DNA of 64,000 nt from Delphinus delphis (Eukaryota > Chordata > Mammalia > Artiodactyla > Delphinidae), in NCBI RefSeq assembly GCF_949987515.2, contig NC_082684.1:120880080-120944079 (forward strand), written 5' to 3'. This document shows, in pieces, positions 36,131 through 48,443 of the stretch. How positions within the stretch are numbered: the stretch's first letter is position 1; each line of letters begins with the position of its first letter. The notes below the pieces were generated by a model, which was given only the letters and a program-made list of their open reading frames with translations, was not told the origin of the DNA and searched no databases. The translations under genes and the position numbers were made by a program.

Positions 36131-37055
36131 TTGGCTTCAGGGTTCCCTTTTCTCCACACCCTCTCCAGCATTTACTGTTTGCAGAATTTTTGATGATGGC
36201 CATTCTAACCAGTGTGAGGTGATACCTCATTGTAGTTTTGATTTGCATTTCTCTAATTATTAGTGATGTTGAGCATCTTTTCATGTGCCTCTTGGCCATC
36301 CATATGTCTTCTTTGGAGAAATGTATATTTAGGTCTTCCACCCATTTTTTGATTGGGTTTTTTTTTGATATTGAGCTGCGTGAGCTGTTTGTATATTTTG
36401 GAGATTAATCCTTTGTCCATTGATACATTTGCACTGTTGAGGAGAATGTAAATTGATATAGCCACTATGTAGAACAGTATGGAGGTTCCTTAAAAAACTA
36501 AAAATAGAATTACCATATGACCCAGCAATCCCACTACTGGGCATATACTCAGAGAAAACCATAATTTAAAAAGACACATGCACACCAATGCTCATTACAG
36601 CACTATTTACAATAGCCAGGTCATGGAAGCAAACTAAATGTCCATCAACAGAAAAATGGATAAAGAATATGTGGTACATATATACAGTGGAATATTACTC
36701 AGCCATAAAAATGAACGAAATTGGGTCATTTGTAGAGATGTGGTTGGACCTAGAGTCTGTCATATAGAGTGAAGTAAGTCAGAAAGAGAAAAACGAATAC
36801 TGTATACTAATGCATATATGTAGAATTTAGGAAAATGGTACAGATGAACCAGTTTGTGAGGCAGAAATAGAGACACAGATGTAGAGAACAAATGTATGGA
36901 CACCAAGGGGAGGAAGGGGAGGGTGGGATGAATTGACAGATTGGGATTGACATATATACACTACTATGTATAAAATAGATAATTACTGCTGTACAGTAGA
37001 AACTAGCACAACACTGTAAAACAACTACACCCCAATAAGAAAAATAATAAAAAAA
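36131..37055 (+). mobile_element. Twin-primed L1 with 5' inversion
   Basis: An antisense ORF2 segment (about 36141-36425) is joined to a sense segment (about 36429-37045) that begins at the L1 position immediately downstream of the inverted segment, then runs through the 3'UTR to an A-rich tail. The 9-bp duplication taagatata lies at 36122-36130 and 37056-37064. This is the standard outcome of twin priming during target-primed reverse transcription. No coding capacity. Confidence 0.88.
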
Positions 37056-37069
37056 TAAGATATAAGCTT

Positions 37070-37186
37070 GGCTAACTCCCTCAAATATTGCCTACTCAAT
37101 GATGCCAACCTTGACACTTTATCTTGAATTGCAAGTCTACCTTCACACCCCTATCCTGCTCATTTTTCTTTATTTTATAACACTTG

Positions 37187-37242
<56 letters not shown>

Positions 37243-37400
37243 TTGTTATTACCTTTACTTTTTATTGTCTATGCTTTCCCTTGAGAATGCAGCTCCCCAA
37301 AGACAGGAATCCTTGTCTGTTTAAATCACTGACATACTCCAAAAGAGTATCTGACATACAGTAGAGGTTCAATAAATATGCACATGAATGAATGCCTTTT
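37070..37400 (+). repeat. L2 3' end, sense
   Basis: Good L2 tail: 'aactccctcaaatattgcc', 'gagaatgcagctccccaaag', 'acaggaatccttgtctgttt', then 'ttcaataaatatgcacatga' and 'atgaatg'. An AC microsatellite expanded within it. Confidence 0.68.
37189..37240. repeat. Pure (AC)26 microsatellite
   Basis: An uninterrupted 52-base AC array within the L2 tail. Its length and purity predict high polymorphism. Confidence 0.97.
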
Positions 37401-38769
37401 AACACTTTATTTGCAAATTGAGCATGCATAAACCTAAAGTGCCTTCCAGCACTCCAGTCTCTCTCCTTTTACTCCCAGTGAGCACACTCTGGTTGCAGCA
37501 TCAATTATACTTCTCTTTTTTATCAGATCTTTGTTATGAAATGTTGCAAGTCTTTTCAGATTCCCTTCAAACATTCTAAATCTAATCCCAATTATATCAC
37601 TTCTCTAATGTCTACTTATTCTATATCTTGCATCCATCCCCCGACACAGTCTTTAGTACAAATAGATTAAATGAATTTTCTCTTAATTTTGCAGCAAAAA
37701 AAAAAAAAAAAAAAAACAGGCAACATTAGTAGCAGTCAGTAATCCCTTCACCTCAGTAAGTGTCAGCCATCCAATTCACAGCATTACTTCTGGACCTTAG
37801 TGACATTTTCAATGAATGCAGTTTCCATGTCTTGTGCTTTAAACCACTAGTACAGGATCAGAATTTGTTGTTTGTGCTCCTGTAAAATTATTGACTACTG
37901 TCAACATTATTAGATAGAAAAAAATATATCTACCCACATCAGTAAATCTCTCTGTTGCTATGGAAATATAAAATATTTCCTTCCCCAGTCCTAGAATCAG
38001 CCATTTCTTTAAGAAACCCTGGTTTAGAGTCCTTTTTATTAGAGATTGGTATTAGAAACCAATATCTGAGTACCAGTTACTCTCATTGCTACATCAGTTC
38101 TTCTAGGCACTCTTAGTTGAAAGAATGAGGAAATATATGTATATGTATTCTAGTCTATGTATACACACTTATTTACAAATATTCTTATATGTAACCATCG
38201 GTATCTATGCTAAACTAAACATTAGTTCATACTGAGCTAAATCATCACCACCGTATATCATTCTAGATTCCTCCTCTTGCTTCTCTGTAAACTGTCATTA
38301 CGACCATGAGACAGTTGACTCCCACCATTTGTTATCCACTTACTTAACTGTTCAATTCTAATATCCTGTATAGTGGTATCAAAATTTTAAACCATACCCA
38401 TTTAAGACACAATTTTGCCAACTACAGCACAGTGCTTATGTATTTTTTTGTCTTGGTTTTGTTTAGTTTTTTTTTTTCTTTTTTTTTGTCTTACAGACTC
38501 CACTCTTTTAGAAAGTTAGTTAGGTGAGTAAGTTTTCCCCTGCACCTTTTGTTTCATATATTTGTAATACAGTTAGTTAGAATATTTTTCATATTCTTCG
38601 TTCAATATGGTATAATATAGAGGACAGAGGAAAGTAACAATGAACTCAAATACAGGTATCCAGATTGAAGTATAAATAAATAAAAACTAAAATGTACAAA
38701 GACTTAGGGACTTTTTAGATTGCAACGTTTGTGCAATTGAAGTCTCGGAAAAAAAAGAAGAGAGAGGTA
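37401..38769. other. Single-copy sequence, no gene recognised
   Basis: Includes a pure poly-A run of about 21 at 37696-37716 with no obvious retroposon attached. No exon is recognised. Confidence 0.5.
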
Positions 38770-39800
38770 GAATGGGCAGAAAAATATTTGAGGAAATAAA
38801 TGTTCAGTTAGTCAAACTGGACAGAAGAAAAAATTATATATTTGAGATGCACAGGAATCTCCAAGCATAATAAACATAAAGAAGGTTTTGCCTAGGTACC
38901 TTGGAATCAAACCAGTAAAAGCTAGAGATAAAGGAAAAATTTTGAACACACACAAAAAATAATATCTTGCTTGGTGACTATGTACAATTGTTAAATATGG
39001 ATAAACTGAATACTAAAATTAGCAAAGTTTATTGTATGTAAGTTATACCTGAATAAAGCTAGAGAAAAAGGGACACGACAAAAATTAAAACAGAGCCTGG
39101 ACAAAACTGAAATAACTTCAAGAGGACTGATTTAAAAAGAAAAAGACAGCAAGAATAAAAAATACTAGAAAAAAAGAAAGTGTATTATATGTTTTAAAAA
39201 TAACAAAAGAGGGGACTTCTCTGGCAGTCCAGTGGTTAAACACTTTGCCTTCCAATGTAGGGGGTGTGGGTTCAATCCCTGGTTGGGGAGCTAAGATCCC
39301 ACATGCCTCAAAAAACCAAAACAGAAAACAGAAGCAATATTGTAACAAATTCAATTAAGACTTTAAAAATGGTCCACGTTGAAAAAAATCTTAAAAAAAA
39401 TAATAAAAGAATACTACAAACAACCTAGTGTGAGTAAATTAAAATTTTAGATGAAACAGAAAATTATAAACTTTTCAACTATCAAAATTGACATAAGAAT
39501 AAACTGAAAACATGAAGTCACCATTTGCAAAAAGGGCACCAAAATTGTTGGAAAACATTTTGCCCATGCCTTCCCCCAATCCTCATCCAAACAATAAACA
39601 CACCATGGTCCAGGTAATTTCAAAGACATTCCTTACCAAATTTTGAAAGAGTGAATGGTTTCTATCTCTTTTCAAACTGATTCAGAGAATAAAAATCTCA
39701 GAAAGCTATTTGGCTGGTTTTATGAAGCAAATACAAGCTTGGCAACAAACAAAGCAAATACAAGAAAAATATCAATTACAATTAAAGATACTGTACTAGT
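38770..39800 (+). repeat. Scattered old L1M pieces, sense
   Basis: 38770-38945 resembles L1M ORF1 ('aaatatttgaggaaataaat', 'ctaggtaccttggaatcaaa'). A 3'-end-like 'aagttatacctgaataaag' follows near 39040. ORF2-like text appears after the SINE at 39410-39790. Highly diverged; the pieces may come from more than one element. Confidence 0.45.
39212..39407 (+). mobile_element. CHR-related SINE, older 'gaagcaatattg' form
   Basis: Forward SINE beginning 'ggggacttctctggcagtcc', with 'ggttcaatccctggttgg' as the B-box region and a non-tRNA tail with 'agaagcaatattgtaacaaa' and 'taaaaatggtccac'. It differs from the short form in its 3' half and matches the copy at 41732. Confidence 0.86.
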
Positions 39801-40460
39801 TTCTTATTGCTGGTGTAGCAAATTACCACAAACATAGTGGTACAAACTACACATCTTACAGTTCAAGTGGTTAGAAATCTAAAATGGGTTGGCAGAGCTG
39901 CATCCCTTTGTGGAGGCTCTAGGGAGAATATTCCTTGCCTTTTCCAATTTCTAGAGGCTGCAGCATTCATGGGCTCTTGTCTGGCATCACTTTGATCACT
40001 GCTTCCTTGTCAAGCCTCCTTCTTTGACTCTGGTGTTCTCTCTTGTGAGAACACTTGTGATTAGATTGGCCATACTAGATACCAGAATAATCTCCCATCT
40101 CAAAATCCTTAACTTAATCACAACTACAAAGTCCCTTTTTTATTCTGTTTTTATTTATTTATTTATTTTGCAGTATGCGGGCCTCTCACTGTTGTGGCCT
40201 CTCCCGTTGCGGAGCAACAGGCTCTGGACGCGCAGGCTCAGCGGCCATGGCTCACAGGCCCTGCCGCTCCACGGCATGTGGGATCTTCCCGGACCGGGGC
40301 ACGAACCCGTGTCCCCTGCATCGGCAGGCGGACTCTCAACCACTGCACCACCAGGGAAGCCCCAAAGTCCCTTTTTTAAATGTAAGGTAACACATTCACA
40401 GGTTCTGAGGATTCTGATGTGGACATCTTTGGGGTGACATTATTCTGCCAACCCCAAACG
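39791..40460 (-). mobile_element. MLT1-type MaLR LTR, antisense
   Basis: Antisense MaLR LTR: 'tagtttcttattgctggtgt', 'agcaaattaccacaaacata', 'tctagaggctgcagcattca', then 'gattagattggccatactag', with the distal part 'ggacatctttggggtgacat' after the inserted SINE. Same broad family as the LTR at 8632. Confidence 0.76.
40143..40362 (-). mobile_element. CHR-type SINE (short form) in MLT1
   Basis: Reverse-complement short CHR SINE flanked by a perfect 16-bp duplication, caaagtccctttttta (40127-40142 and 40363-40378). The MLT1 sequence is contiguous around it. Confidence 0.95.
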
Positions 40461-41720
40461 AAGATAAAAAATTCTAAATAAAATACTTATATCAAAACTA
40501 ACAGTGTATAAACAACAACATTCATCTTGAATAAATAGATGTCATGCCAGAAACATGAGGTTGGCTCAACATCAGAAATTATATTGTAATGGAGAAAAGT
40601 TGTAGGATTGCCTCAATAATTGAAGAAACACCCTTCATTCATAGTAAATATTAATATTCAATCATAACAGAAAATGTTTTAATAGTTGAGAGGTATAACT
40701 GTAAATGTGTAAATATTAGTTCATTCCAAAATTATTAACTACTATCAAATTATTCTCCAAAGTAATTTACCAATTTTAACTTTCTTCAGGTAGATACAGG
40801 CATTCCTATTTTTTTACATAATCACCAAAATTTGGTATTGTCAGACTCTTTAAGATTTGCAGTCTAATGAATGCAAATATTATTTCACTGTTTACCTTCC
40901 AGTATTCCTGTTTACTAATGGATTTTTCTTCCTTTTGCTTTTTCTTTACTCATTTTGTAAATTGATAATTACTGAATCAAGTATCTGTTCTCCAAATTTC
41001 CCGTCAATAACCTTGTTGTATTTTTCTATTGTGCTGTCCTTTCATTTCCCTAGTTGATTTACAGGAAGTCTTTGTGTTTTCTGAATAATAATCCTTCATT
41101 CTATAAATTGTATGTGAATTCTCTAGAAAACATCTCAGACATGAGATCAGAAAACATGGATGAGATTGTTCACTGCTGCATTATTTTAATCCTGAAAATG
41201 GAAAGTTCAAAACTACTTAATTGAACTGAGATTCAGGCAAACAACAGAACACTGCACAGCAGCAAAATGAATGGAGTCCTCTACATATCAACACAGCTAG
41301 CTTTCAAAAACATAAAGTTGAATGTGACGATTGTAAGTTAAAAGACTTCATAGACTATCATATGATTTGTGTAAATTTGAAGATATGCCAAGCAATACTA
41401 TAAATTTTATAGATAACAGAACTAATTAATGGAAGTAAAAATATAGTGGTTGAAAGAATGCACACCAAATTCATGAGAGTGATTTGTTCTGGCCAGAACA
41501 ATGTAGATAGGAAGTAAAAGGAAAACAAGGGTGATTTTAGTTTTAACTCAAGTATTCTATTTCTTTTTGTTTAAAGAAAATCTAAATTGAACAATAAACA
41601 CTCTCTCCCCTCTATTAATAACTTAAAATTGCTTAAGTGACTGACTTAAAATTTATTTTTAAAAGATCTTTCCAAAAAGAAAATAAAATTTTCATAATTA
41701 ACCAAATTAAAAACTTAAGT
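40461..41720. other. AT-rich DNA with weak old L1 similarity
   Basis: 40730-41110 resembles antisense L1M ORF2 end ('ttggtattgtcagactcttt'). 41110-41575 resembles a sense L1M 3' end ('gttcactgctgcattatttt'). Both are too diverged for firm borders, and no gene is recognised. Confidence 0.38.
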
Positions 41721-41731
41721 AAATAGCCTTT

Positions 41732-41924
41732 AGGGACTTTCCCGGCGGTCCAGTGGTTAAGACTTCACCTTCCAATGCAAGGGGTGTGGGTTCGATCCCT
41801 GGTCAGGGAGCTATGTCCCACATGCCTCGTAGCCAAAAAAAGCAAAACATAAAACAGAAGCAATTTCGTAACAAATTCAAGAAAGACTTTAAAAATGGTC
41901 CACATCAAAAAAAATCTTTAAAAA
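41732..41924 (+). mobile_element. CHR-related SINE, older form
   Basis: Forward SINE of the 'agaagcaatttcgtaaca' type with an A-rich tail. The duplication aaatagccttt occurs at 41721-41731 and 41925-41935. It shares its 3' duplication with the next SINE's 5' duplication. Confidence 0.9.
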
Positions 41925-41935
41925 AAATAGCCTTT

Positions 41936-42140
41936 GGGCTTCCCTGGTGGCACAGTGGTTGAGAGTCTGCCTGCCAATGCAGGGCACATGGGTTCGTGCC
42001 CCGGTCTGGGAAGATCCCACATGCCGCGGAGCGGCTAGGCCCTTGAGCCATGGCTGCTGAGCCTGCACGTCCGGAGCCTGTGCTCCGCAACGGGAGGGGC
42101 CACAACAGTAAGAGGCCTGCGTACTGCAAAAAAGAAAAAA
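41936..42140 (+). mobile_element. CHR-type SINE (short form), back to back
   Basis: Forward short CHR SINE starting immediately after the previous SINE's duplication. The right copy of the target is aagtagccttt at 42141-42151, one mismatch from aaatagccttt. Two independent SINEs thus used the same target site in succession. Confidence 0.94.
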
Positions 42141-42151
42141 AAGTAGCCTTT

Positions 42152-44984
42152 GACTCAGCGTACCATTGGAAATAAACACACAAGATAGTTATTTTCAAGG
42201 ATATTGAAGAAATATATTTCTTATTAGCCCCATAGAACAGAAAGTTTATAGAGATCACACACATACAAACATTGTCATAACTCAGGACAAAGCCCACAAA
42301 GACATGGGAAAAAAGGGCACTCTTTTAGTTTTCTGCTACATTTATATTTTATTTTTCTATTGCTTACTTCATAGATTAACTTTCCTCCTGTTTTTGAAAC
42401 ACTGGTTAGAAAGAAGAAGAATTTATATGAAAAGAATGTACTTTTCAAGTCTGCAAGAAGATGAGTGACACTCATACCAAAGCCAACTCACCTTTCATTC
42501 TTGGTATTGTAAAATACTATTGTTTATCAAAAACAGTCTATGTTTAACTTGAAGTCTTAAATATTCTTAATGTGGCTGAGGAAAGCTCAGCATTTAAAAA
42601 AATATCCTTGTTTTTCATTTACAAAATACAATGAATAAGTATGGGGTGACGGCCGAAGTCTGTTGATGAAAGTAACACTTGTTAAATGATGGAGAAATTA
42701 CTAACCTTGAAGAGCTGCTCCTCGCTATACTAAAAACCTAATTAAGTGAGAATCTGGTTTGGGAGTTTTATTAAGGTCACCAGTGTTGAATTTCAGAAGG
42801 AAGTAAAAAGTTGTGAAGTCTGTTTATCAAACCAAAATATTTAAGATGGCAGATTGTTCCAGAAGTGAGGAAAAATGATAAATGATTTCATAGGAAAGAG
42901 TAAATAATTTTAAATATTACTCAAAGGCACTTGAAAGCTCATATTTGTTCACATTTAATTGGAACTTGATGTTCAGTTGGGAATAAGGTATCTAAAGATT
43001 TCAACTTGCAGCTCATCTGCTAATATATAAATCCTCTAGGCTGAAAAAAACTGAGATGCCTAGCCTAGTATCCCAGGTGATTCAGACTTTTATCATATGT
43101 ATTCTAGACTCAAATCTATGAAAAGATAAGGTAAACTCCTTACTGTAATGATCTTAGTCACTGTTACCTGCACCAGCTTCACAAACTTTCCCCCTTCTCT
43201 TGTGATTGCCAGAACTCCCAAACTGTGCTTAAATATTCAAATATATCTTTGATCCAGACATGACTTTCTTGCTGACCAAGGCTTTTTGTCTAATTGTGCT
43301 GACTCAATAATTCTATTTTTACTGATTGCATATTAAACGCATTTTTTGCAAACATTTTTCATACATATTACCTAACCGAAGTCTTTCATTCCATTCTTAA
43401 CATTAATAAATCTCCCAAGAGAGGTGACTTGTAATTGATCAGTGTATTCCAGAGGTAGAATTAAAATATTTCTTGTTGCTGGCAGAAAGAAGTTATTCTA
43501 ATTCTCAAATTCAGAGATCAACTCATTAAATAGTATGGATTTTCTTACAGGAAACAGCTCTGTGTTCAGTTACTGATAGAACAACTCAAAAGCTGTTTAT
43601 TGATAGACTGTGTGCAATCTAATCTATTACCCTTCAAATAAATTTTTAGCTTCAGGATTAAAAGTCAAACTTCTCACTTCAAAGCTCTTATAAGTGTTAT
43701 TTTTAAAATGATTTTGCTAGTTCAAATTTTATCATTTATTTATCTTTTGTTGGTGGTAATATTTTTAAAAACTTTTCATGGGGGAAAGTAAAACTCAAGT
43801 CTTTTATCCTCCTAATAACTTTTTCAATATACTCTTTTAGAATTCAATTCCTTTCTATCAATTCATTTAGCACAGTTTCTCAGTCTACAGAATGGCAAAT
43901 TACAGCACATTATTAAAAATATTACTTTAAAGAGATAACAAAAATAAAATAAGAGGAAATGAAGTTTTTCCTTGTATTTTTCCCAGGAGACATTTTTCAG
44001 GGCTAAGATGCCCTGGTCCATCTGTCCCTTCCTAGTCAGCTCCCCTTGCTGGACACCAGCTCTACCTCTATAAAATTAAGGGCTGAACAAGTCAATCTCA
44101 AAGATTCCTTCCAGGCCTATCATTCTCTAATTGATTATCCCAAGATAATTATCTATGACGTGACAGTCACTTACCTTACTACTTTTAGTAGCAATGATAT
44201 ACAATATAGAATATAATTTATGATGAATTTATCTTGATTTCCTGAAGGCAGCGTAAATTCATTAGCTTTTAATCCATTAAATACTGAATGAATTTTTCTT
44301 GAAGCACTGATACAAAAACAAAAAGTGTAATTACTAAACTGAACAAAATATGAACTTTATTAAATTAAGTCTTCATATCTAAAAGTCAAGCTTGAGCTCC
44401 TAAATTATATAAGAGATCTGTTTGTTTGTTTATTGGTCAAATTGATAAAATCAATTTTACCCATGGTTTTACATCAAAGCTTTTAGATTTTTTTGAAAAT
44501 ATAACTACCAGAGATATCATAGAGTCCTCAAGGAGGATGACTGTGTGTAAAGCAAGAAAAAAAAAGCAATCTGTGAATTACTTATTTGCTCACTCAGTCC
44601 ATATTTCCTCAGGCCACACGAGGCCAGGATTTAAATTGCTGTCAGTAAGAAAAATGTCTCATGTTTCTTTCTTATTTGTCCAACTCCAGCAAGATTTCCA
44701 GCTCCTTGCAAGATCCTCTCCTCTTTACCGTCTCTTTCTTGGGTGAGGGGACCTTGTGGGTAAAAATAGCAGGTACTGTCAGTCATTTTGTGATACCAGC
44801 TTTCTCTTCCTCCTCTCTTGGGTCAACACACTAACTACAGAGGCCTCCCTGAGTGCAGGACAGAGCCATTACACCTTCCTGAAGGATGCAAAAACAGAAC
44901 TGCTTATCCCAGCGAACCAGAGAGATTTAGAGAGAATCATTCCTTAATAACGGATAAAATAAGACTTCAGAGCAAAGATAATTA
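42152..44984. other. Single-copy AT-rich sequence, possible MIR near 44.1 kb
   Basis: 44040-44140 contains a weak MIR-like tail ('tctataaaattaagggctga', 'ttccttccaggcctat'). A minus-strand donor-like sequence at 44168-44176 follows an in-frame stop in every plausible exon, so I do not call it. Otherwise nothing is recognised. Confidence 0.42.
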
Positions 44985-45290
44985 TCAGGAACAAAGAAAG
45001 ATATTATATAATGATTAAAAGTGCTCAATCCACCAGAAGACAGTGATCCTAAGTATACTTGCAACAAACAACAGAGCTGCAAAATATACACAACTAAAAG
45101 GGCTGAAAAAATAAGTAGACAAATCCACATATAGTTGGGGGCTTCATGACCCCACTCTCAAAAAATTCATAGACCTAAAAGGCAGAAAAATGATGAAGAT
45201 ATCGAATAACTGAACAATATCATCAGCCAACAAGATGTAATTGACATTTATAGGTGCTCCTCCCAACAACTGCAGAATACAATGCAATGG
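44985..45290 (+). repeat. Old L1M endonuclease-region relic
   Basis: Sense L1M ORF2 text: 'attaaaagtgctcaatccac', 'acaacagagctgcaaaatat', 'gaacaatatcatcagccaac', 'ttgacatttatagg'. It breaks off near 45290. L1M ORF2 text from slightly further downstream in the element appears at 46250, so the two may belong together with the 45.3-46.25 kb island between, or may be separate insertions. Confidence 0.6.
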
Positions 45291-45771
45291 AGTTCTGTTT
45301 CATGGAGCCATTGATCATTTAGCTGCATATACATGCCGAGTTCTAGAATGACCGTGAGAAAAGATCCAATGGGAGGAAGCACAGCAGCTCTCAGGCCAGG
45401 AGCTACTTGTCTAGGGAAAAGATGAGGAGAGATGGAATTAAGACAGTGACGTGAGGATCAGCCTCCAAAGGAAGGAATACTCAATCCACTGATTAAAACA
45501 CATCACAGCATATTTGTTCTTTATCAGGGAATTTCTTATAATATTTCTCTACTTGATGCAGGTTTTATATATATGAGTAAGTCACTTAGGAAGATATTTT
45601 CTAAATGCACTTGAGCTCTCTGGATTCCTTGAATTATTGAGGTTTCTTTTTTAGTTTTTCAAACACTGAAAATACGAACTGTACTATTTCTATCTAAAGT
45701 CATTTCTACCAAATTCTTCTAATTATTGATTTCAAAAAACAGTGCTTTCACTTCACATTTAGCAGACTTAC

Positions 45772-46001
45772 CTTTGTCTCCATCGCTACCTCAAGGCATA
45801 TTCTCAAGGAGCACATCCCAAAATTGACCCTTGTAGGAAGACTATGAAGCTGTTCAAAGCTTCTCAAATGGGAAGTAGAAGAGACAAAACAGTCAGCATC
45901 AGAGAAAGAAAATGGTCCAGACATCAGGAGCTTCAACCAGGCTGAACTATCACCAGCTTCACGCTTGGGAGGCAAGACTATTTCATTTGACTTTGTACAA
46001 T
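45772..46001 (-). CDS. Candidate internal coding exon, unknown gene
   Basis: On the minus strand a pyrimidine-rich acceptor ('ttattcttcctttag') ends at 46002. A near-perfect donor, AAAG|gtaagt, starts at 45771. The 230 bp between are open in the one frame that runs straight into the donor, giving 76 complete codons preceded by a split codon (incoming phase 1, outgoing phase 0). The peptide begins 'CTKSNEIVLPPKREAG' and ends 'LPTRVNFGMCSLRICLEV' then AMETK. I do not recognise the gene. The 'RVNFGMC' pattern faintly recalls the start of ASH/MSP-type beta-sandwich repeats of ciliary proteins, which is only a guess. It lies in the one L1-free stretch between old L1M pieces. It could be a real exon, a relic of one, or chance; partner exons are not visible in this window. 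Confidence 0.42.
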
Positions 46002-46189
46002 CTAAAGGAAGAATAACAGTACCCCACATATAAGAGGTAGATGCTCCATGCATAACAGGTTGATTCAGTGGAAGATTTTAGGAAATGCTTGATAAGTGAA
46101 TGAAAGGTTAATGCAAAGCTCAAATGTTTGCACTTTCACCTGACTTGATTTAGAACTTCTAGTTCTGAACAAGATGCAATAGACTTAGA

Positions 46190-46196
46190 GATCTGA

Positions 46197-46230
<34 letters not shown>

Positions 46231-46231
46231 C
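46190..46231. repeat. (CT)n microsatellite
   Basis: A CT-rich dinucleotide array of about 40 bp with one TTTC interruption. Confidence 0.93.
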
Positions 46232-46249
46232 TACCATTTATACTTCATA

Positions 46250-47751
46250 GTCTGTGGATCACAGAGGAAGTCACAAGAGAAATCAAATATACAGTCAACT
46301 GAATGAAAAATTATATATATGTAAATTTGTAAGATGTAGCTAAAGCACTTTTGAGAGGGAAATTTACAGTACAAAATGTTTACATTAAAAAAGAGGAAAG
46401 GTCTCAAATTATCTAAGCTCTCACCTTAAGAAGTTTGAAAAATGATAGCAAAATATTCCCAAAGATAGCAGAAGAAAAGAAAAATAACAGCAGAAACTAA
46501 TGAAATTAAAAGAGAAAATTGATGAACAAAAAAAACTAGTTTTTTGACAAGATCAACAAAGTGACAAATGTCTAGGAAGACTGACAGAAGAAGGAAGGCA
46601 CAAATGACCAATATTAGGAATGAAACAATGAATATAATTACGAATCCTGCAGATATTAAGGCCATAGTAATGGACTACTATAAACAACTCTACACACAAA
46701 TTCAACAACTTAGATAAAAAGGACCATTTCCTCAAAAAGCACAAAATACCAAAAATTAACTAACATTAAATAGATGACATAAATTAAATAGATGATGTAA
46801 AGCCTTACAACTATTAAAGAAATTAAATTTGTAGTTTAAAGATTCCTAAGGAAAAGAATCTCCAAGTCTATGTGGTTGCAGTGGGAAATTTTACCAAATA
46901 TTCAAAGAATTAAGATCAATTCTACCCAATCGCTTGCAGATAGTAGAAGAGTATAGAACACTTCCCAAATCATGTATTATCTAATACCAAAACCAGACAA
47001 AAAGTACAAAAAAAGGAAAAAATACTAATATCTTTAATGATCATAAGTACAATAATCCTCAACAAAATAGTAGCAAATCAAATCCAGCAATATATAAAAA
47101 TAATTCTACACCACAACCAAGAAAATTTTATTTCAGAAATGCAGTGTAAATTAAAAACACATTGCAATTTATAATCACTAAAAATGAAGTACATAGGTAC
47201 AAATTTAATAAAATCTACATAGCACTTGTACACTGAAAACTACAAAACACCAATGAAAGAAATCAAAGCTCTGAATAAAAGGAGGCCATACTGTATTCAT
47301 GGATAGAAGCTTCAATATTTTCAGATGCCAATTCTCTCCAAATTGATCTGTAAGTTTAATATAATATTTATAAAAGTCCTATAGCTATAGAAAAGTTTAT
47401 TCTAATATATATGGAAAGGCAAATAAAGAATAGTTAAAGCATTTTTAAAAATAAAGAATAATTAGAGAAATTATTTTACCTTGATTTGAAAACTTACTCT
47501 ACAACTACAGTAACAGTACTCAAGACAATGTGGTACTGGCAGAAGAACAGAAATACAGATCAAGGGAACAGAATAGAGAACCTACAAATAAACCCCCAAG
47601 TGTATGACCAATTGACTTTGTACAAAAATGCAAAGGCAATTCATTTGAGAAAGGATAATCTTTTCAATTTATGGTGCTGGAGCAATGGATATCCATAGGG
47701 GAAAAAATGAGCCTAAAGCAAAATCTCACACTTTACACAAAAATTAATTAG
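46250..47751 (+). mobile_element. Old L1M ORF2, part upstream of the young L1
   Basis: Sense, diverged L1M: 'tagctaaagcacttttgaga', 'aaagtgacaaatgtctagga', reverse-transcriptase-region text near 46.9-47.2 kb, and 'caatgtggtactggcagaag' near 47.53 kb. It continues at 55528 once the young L1 is removed. All frames are broken. One 70-codon open stretch (47486-47698) is a remnant of ORF2. Confidence 0.74.
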
Positions 47752-47784
47752 AAATTGATCACGGGGTGGGGGGGGGGGACCTTG

Positions 47785-47794
47785 AAGATGGCGG
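47785..47794 (+). promoter_or_regulatory. YY1-type motif at L1 start
   Basis: AAGATGGCGG lies about 23 bases from the element's 5' end. A YY1 site at a comparable position fixes the transcription start in human L1. The same core is conserved in the minus-strand L1 (GCCATCTT at 14681-14688). Confidence 0.65.
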
Positions 47795-48443
47795 AAGAGT
47801 AAGACGCGGAGATCACCTTCCTCCCCACAGATACACCAGAAATACATCTACACGTGGAACAACTCCTACAGAACACCTACTGAAGGCTGGCAGAAGACCT
47901 CAGACCTCCCAAAAGGCAAGAAACTCCCCACGTACCTGGGTAGGGCAAAAGAAAAAAAGAAAAAACAGAGACAAAAGAATAGGGACGGCACCTGCACCAG
48001 TGGGAGGGAGCTGTGAAGGAGGAAAAGTTTCCACACACTAGGAAGCCCCTTCGCGGCGGAGACTGCGGGAGGTGGAGGGGGGAGCTTCGGGGCCGCGGAA
48101 GAGAGCACAGCAGCAGGTGCGGGTGCGGAGGCCAAAGCGGGGAGATTCCCGCACAGAGGATCGGTGCCGACCGGCACTCACCAGCCCGAGAGGCTTGTCT
48201 CCTCACCCGCCGGGGCGGGCGGGGCTGCGAGCTGAGGCTCGGGTTTCGGTTTCGGACAGAGCGCAGGGAGAGGACTGGGGTTGCCGGCTTGAACATAGCC
48301 TGAAGGGGTTGGTGCACCACGGCTAGCCGGGAGGGAGTCCGGGGAAAAGTCTGCACCTGCCGAAGAGGCAAGAGACTTTTTCTTCCCTCTTTGTTTCCTG
48401 GTGCAAGAGGAGAGGGGTTTAAGAGTGCTGCTTAAAAGGAACT

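Noticed and set aside
40024..40437. Open frames with the recurring 'CGIFPDRG' peptide, also at 3284-3643, 29458-30012, 41905-42297 and 50675-51175
   Set aside because: They are translations of CHR SINEs, which happen to be open in several frames; they are not a gene family.
44168..44240. Minus-strand exon candidate with donor GTAAGT and acceptor-like ttcag
   Set aside because: Only 67 bp, and the frame expected from the 45.8-kb exon (phase 0) hits a stop at its eighth codon.
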